From M3007 sp041736625 (GTDB lineage: Bacteria > Bacteroidota > Bacteroidia > Chitinophagales > Saprospiraceae), in assembly GCA_041736625.1 (NCBI GenBank), contig JBGSTG010000020.1:1-64000 (forward strand): a DNA stretch of 64,000 bases. The letters run 5' to 3'. The translations under genes were made by a program, and so were the position numbers. The notes below the pieces were generated by a model. That model searched no databases. It was not told where the DNA came from and worked only from the letters and a program-made list of their open reading frames with translations. Within the stretch, counting starts at the first letter, position 1. The number at the start of each line of letters is the position of its first letter. Positions 61,514-64,000 of the stretch are shown here, one piece after another.

Positions 61514-62662
61514 ATGAACAATTTTCAGTTTTACAATCCGGTCAAAATCATTTTTGGCAAAGGTCAAATCGCTGAGCTTGCCAACCAGATTCCGAAAGAT
61601 GCCCGCATCCTGCTCACCTACGGCAGGGGCAGCATTTTCAAAAATGGGGTGTACGACCAGGTAACAGCGGCTTTACAGGGGTACCACATCGTGGAATTTG
61701 GCGGGATCGAACCGAACCCGAGCTACGAAACACTTATGAAAGCGGTTGAACTCGGTCGTGCAGAAAATATTGATTTTTTGCTGGCGGTAGGAGGCGGATC
61801 CGTGATTGACGGCACCAAGTTTATTGCGGCTGCCATCCCCTGCTCAGGGGATGCGTGGAATGTGATTGTGCATCAAAATGATTACACGACCGCCCTGCCC
61901 ATCGGTACGGTACTGACCATCCCTGCTACAGGGTCTGAAATGAATGCCTACGCCGTGATTAGTCGGCAGGATACGCAGGAAAAAGTGGGGACGGGCAACC
62001 CCTTGCTTTTCCCGAAGTTTTCCATTCTTGACCCGCAGACCACCTTTTCCCTGCCGCAGCGGCAAATTGCCAATGGCATTGCAGATGCTTTTACGCATGC
62101 CATTGAACAATACATGACCTATCCGGTACATGCCGTCACCACCGATGTCATGGCCGAAGCGGTCATGCTTGCACTGACCGAGGAAGGGCCAAAATGGATG
62201 GAAAATCCCGGCGATTACGACGCTGCTGCCAACATCATGTGGGCCGCCACGATTGCACTGAATGGCTTGCTGTCGACAGGCGTACCTACCGACTGGGCCA
62301 CCCATCAAATTGCCGTTGAACTCACGGCCTTGCATGGCATAGACCATGCCCGAACGCTGGCAACCATTCTGCCGCATTTGCTGGAAATAAAAAAGGATTC
62401 CAAACGCAAAAAGTTGATTCAATATGCCGAACATGTGTGGCATATTCGTGATTCGGATGATGCCCTGGTAGATGCGGCGATTCAGAAAACCAATGAATTT
62501 TATGAATCTCTGGGAATCCCTACCAAAATCTCCGCGTACGGTTTAGGCCATGACACGATTGATAAAATTGTGGAAAGGCTTGAAGCCAAGGGCATGAACT
62601 ATGGCGAACATGCGGATATTACCCCTGCAGTGGTGCGCCAGATTTTGGAAAAGAGCTTGTAG
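61514..62662 (+). CDS. Iron-containing alcohol dehydrogenase (YqhD/BdhA-like)
   Basis: The 382-residue NAD(P)H-dependent oxidoreductase reduces aldehydes to alcohols. The group III pattern is seen as GGGSVIDGTKFIAAA (cofactor loop), PATGSEMNAYAVIS, ADAFTHAIEQYMTYP (Asp and His metal ligands) and THQIAVELTALHGIDHARTLA (His ligands). Relatives YqhD and BdhA act on short-chain aldehydes, fitting a role beside the SDR. It is the last gene of the HxlR-linked operon. Confidence 0.94.
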   Translation: MNNFQFYNPVKIIFGKGQIAELANQIPKDARILLTYGRGSIFKNGVYDQVTAALQGYHIVEFGGIEPNPSYETLMKAVELGRAENIDFLLAVGGGSVIDGTKFIAAAIPCSGDAWNVIVHQNDYTTALPIGTVLTIPATGSEMNAYAVISRQDTQEKVGTGNPLLFPKFSILDPQTTFSLPQRQIANGIADAFTHAIEQYMTYPVHAVTTDVMAEAVMLALTEEGPKWMENPGDYDAAANIMWAATIALNGLLSTGVPTDWATHQIAVELTALHGIDHARTLATILPHLLEIKKDSKRKKLIQYAEHVWHIRDSDDALVDAAIQKTNEFYESLGIPTKISAYGLGHDTIDKIVERLEAKGMNYGEHADITPAVVRQILEKSL

Positions 62663-62668
62663 CTTCAA

Positions 62669-62711
62669 TTGCAACCATCGGAGCCACTACATCTTTCCTA
62701 CCGCATCAATC
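62669..62711 (-). pseudogene. Remnant of a HEPN-gene 3' end (direct-repeat copy 1)
   Basis: This 43-bp segment matches 63831-63873 in 40 of 43 positions. That second copy includes the last codons and stop of the HEPN-family gene at the window edge. Copy 1 has no gene body attached, so it is a stranded tail left by duplication, insertion or deletion. Confidence 0.7.
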
Positions 62712-62840
62712 TGTTAGGTGTCATATCAGAATGCCCTCTTCTTCGACGTTATGGAAAAACGGTTTCGGAATTGGTTGAAAAGAGTTAGGGGGTTCGAGGA
62801 AGCGTTGGCCGGGGGCTCGCTTGTACAGTTTTTAGGGCGC
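62712..62840. other. Unassigned intergenic
   Basis: No recognisable coding or RNA signal was found on either strand. A minus-strand frame ending FFHNVEEEGILI then stop crosses it but matches nothing I know. Confidence 0.4.
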
Positions 62841-63056
62841 TTATATTTCGGAGAGGTTCGTCAATTCGTAACGCTTTTTGCCTTCAAAGACAGCGTAACG
62901 GCTGGTATCGGGCAAGTGCGGATTGTTGGGCTGCGCTTTTCGGCATGGCTGCTGTTGGGCTTGCTGTACTTGGCCACCCGTTCTTGCATCGCATTGTAGC
63001 GGAAGCGGAGGGTGCGATCGGTTTTTTGGATCGTGTCCGGCTTTTGCTTTACCCAA
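62841..63056 (-). pseudogene. RHS/YD-repeat protein fragment with frameshift
   Basis: On the minus strand one frame reads DRTLRFRYNAMQERVAKY, the typical RHS core motif (FRYDAMGxRVAK). Near 62900 the similarity moves to another frame, which reads SRYAVFEGKKRYELTNLSEI then stop, resembling the RHS stretch KRYELTNHLGN but cut short. There is no start, and the two parts are in different frames, so this is decayed. It sits directly downstream of the Rpn-like gene and overlaps its stop. Confidence 0.6.
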
Positions 63057-63795
63057 TCAGTCTTTTCAACTCTTCCACTGTTCTACCTGTCCACGCCGCG
63101 ATATCTTCGAGCGTTTTGCCGGATTGGAGCAGCAGCTCAACCATTTTGATCAAGTCCTGTTCCGCTTTTTCTTTGCTTTGGCGCGCTGCTTCTGCCTGCA
63201 CCTGGGCTGCTTCTTTTTGCTGACGCTCCTCCTCTACCTGGGCTTCTGCGATTTCTTTCTGTTCCTCCAGGAGTTTGATCCGGGTCTCCTGATCAACCAA
63301 ATAATCTTCCATTTCTTGTTCCGTTTGCAGTTTTCGGCGCATTTCCTCGTTCAGCAGGGGCGCCTGGAGGTATTCGGCGATGTCCTTGAACTCTTCCGGA
63401 ACCTCCTCCAGGTCCAGGATGTAGTTCGCTTCCCGCACCCAGGCCTGGTTGAACAGCGTCATGAAACGCTCGATCCGGCTGCGGCGCTGCGGGGGCAGGC
63501 GGCGCACCTGGAGGATGTAGCAGTCGTGCGTGAGCAGCGAAATGAAGTCGCTTTCCAGTTCTACCAGCTGTTGGCTGGACAGATCCGTGATGCGCTGATC
63601 GACCCGCACGGCCATCAGGGGAATGTCCGCCAGATTGAACTGCCGCTCTTCATCTTCCATCACGATCTCCTGTTGGGAAAGTGCCAGGGCTAACACCTCC
63701 TTGTCCAGAATAACCGACAGCACCTTGCGGGCCAATCGCTCGTTGGACATCAGGTACTTGAAGGCGTAATCGTATAGTGGGTTGGCGATGCGCAT
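63049..63795 (-). CDS. Rpn/PD-(D/E)XK-transposase-family protein lacking the nuclease core
   Basis: The 248-residue protein starts like its family (MRIANPLYDYAFKYLMSNERLA). The usual block after about residue 54, which carries the RLDF and (I/L)EIQKAK catalytic residues and RFRRYLG, is missing. The sequence jumps directly to the downstream family part (VRVDQRITDLSS, SLLTHDCYILQVRRLP, RFMTLFNQ). A long coiled coil (about 160-215) and a short helix-turn-helix-like end (KTLEDIAAWTGRTVEELKRLIG) follow. Family members are normally about 75-100 residues longer. The deletion is in frame, so the protein may still be made but cannot be a nuclease. Confidence 0.75.
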   Translation of the reverse strand: MRIANPLYDYAFKYLMSNERLARKVLSVILDKEVLALALSQQEIVMEDEERQFNLADIPLMAVRVDQRITDLSSQQLVELESDFISLLTHDCYILQVRRLPPQRRSRIERFMTLFNQAWVREANYILDLEEVPEEFKDIAEYLQAPLLNEEMRRKLQTEQEMEDYLVDQETRIKLLEEQKEIAEAQVEEERQQKEAAQVQAEAARQSKEKAEQDLIKMVELLLQSGKTLEDIAAWTGRTVEELKRLIG

Positions 63796-63830
63796 GGGGT
63801 AAAGTTACGGGTTTTTGGGGTGTGGTTGGC

Positions 63831-63873
63831 TTGCAACCATCCGAGCAACTACATCTTTCTTACCGCATCAATC
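63831..63873. repeat. 43-bp direct repeat, copy 2
   Basis: This segment is 40/43 identical to 62669-62711 in the same orientation and overlaps the stop codon region of the HEPN gene. The two copies bracket about 1.1 kb containing the RHS fragment and the Rpn-like gene. Confidence 0.75.
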
Positions 63874-64000
63874 AGGGCACGTACCGGCTCGACTAACGAT
63901 AGTACATCTTCCTCGGTAAAATCGAAGAAGTCTCCATAATCACCTTTTTGCCGCCAATCGAAAAGGTCAGCATAAAGCTTGCCTGATTTCATATCGATCC
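63849..64000 (-). CDS. HEPN-domain protein, C-terminal fragment (runs off window)
   Basis: The last 49 residues are visible. They read SGKLYADLFDWRQKGDYGDF, then FDFTEEDVLSLVEPVRALIDAV, and stop at 63849. This matches the end of HEPN (UPF0332-type) proteins, small helical RNases or nucleotide-binding partners that usually pair with a minimal nucleotidyltransferase in toxin-antitoxin modules. The partner gene would lie beyond base 64000. The active-site part of HEPN is not in the window. Confidence 0.7.
   Translation of the reverse strand, partial: IDMKSGKLYADLFDWRQKGDYGDFFDFTEEDVLSLVEPVRALIDAVRKM

Noticed and set aside
62718..62999. 93-codon plus-strand frame
   Set aside because: It runs antisense to the RHS remnant and has no family match or ribosome-binding site.

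Overview
The window is bacterial chromosome from a member of the Bacteroidota, most likely a Saprospiria/Lewinella-type lineage. The sequence clues are a SprA (Sov) type IX secretion translocon gene, two secreted proteins with C-terminal type IX sorting domains, a SusC-style TonB-dependent receptor, and repeated TAnnTTTG promoter elements typical of the phylum. Most of the window is rather GC-rich. The 58.5-62.7 kb block looks lower in GC and behaves like an acquired island. No rRNA, tRNA, CRISPR array or complete insertion sequence was seen.

Layout, left to right. 0-7 kb: a palindromic repeat, a Fur-family regulator behind aconitase, a TetR regulator, a small outer-membrane barrel and an M14 carboxypeptidase. 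7-14 kb: a secreted hypothetical protein, then a dense signalling cluster of two single-domain receivers and a CHASE3 kinase leftwards, and a sigma-54 activator, a soluble kinase and a receiver-PAS-kinase rightwards. 14.0-14.8 kb: a long intergenic region with at least seven stem-loops, followed by a DEAD-box-like protein whose catalytic motifs are destroyed but which keeps a DbpA-type RNA-binding domain, then a MoxR ATPase and a secreted protein. 18.9-23.3 kb: a stand-alone Lon N-domain protein, a TolC-family protein, kynurenine 3-monooxygenase and a membrane histidine kinase.

23.3-37.1 kb is enriched in phosphorus acquisition. pstS-pstC-pstA-pstB form one operon; PstC carries a periplasmic insertion resembling PstS, and PstA a C-terminal hydrophobic extension. 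After two peptidases (DPP IV and M28) come a TonB-dependent receptor, a two-repeat type IX-secreted protein and a beta-propeller phytase lipoprotein. A plausible picture is release of phosphate from phytate outside the cytoplasm and uptake through Pst. 37.2-47.6 kb holds a DUF5682 protein, hemA, an EamA transporter, DUF4834, HD and DUF937 proteins, a double amidohydrolase and a SIMPL-like protein. 47.7-58.4 kb holds sprA, an intact DEAD-box helicase and a sorting-domain protein.

58.5-62.7 kb: an HxlR regulator diverges from a likely operon (double SnoaL lipoprotein, membrane protein, SDR, iron alcohol dehydrogenase). The shared promoter carries three spaced operator-like repeats. The right edge (62.7-64 kb) is a mosaic: an RHS remnant, an Rpn/PD-(D/E)XK-family protein lacking its nuclease core, and the end of a HEPN gene whose last 43 bases are duplicated 1.2 kb away.

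The best candidates for something undescribed are the structured leader plus catalytically dead DEAD-box/DbpA protein (14.2-16.5 kb), the PstS-like insert in PstC, and the HxlR operator/operon.
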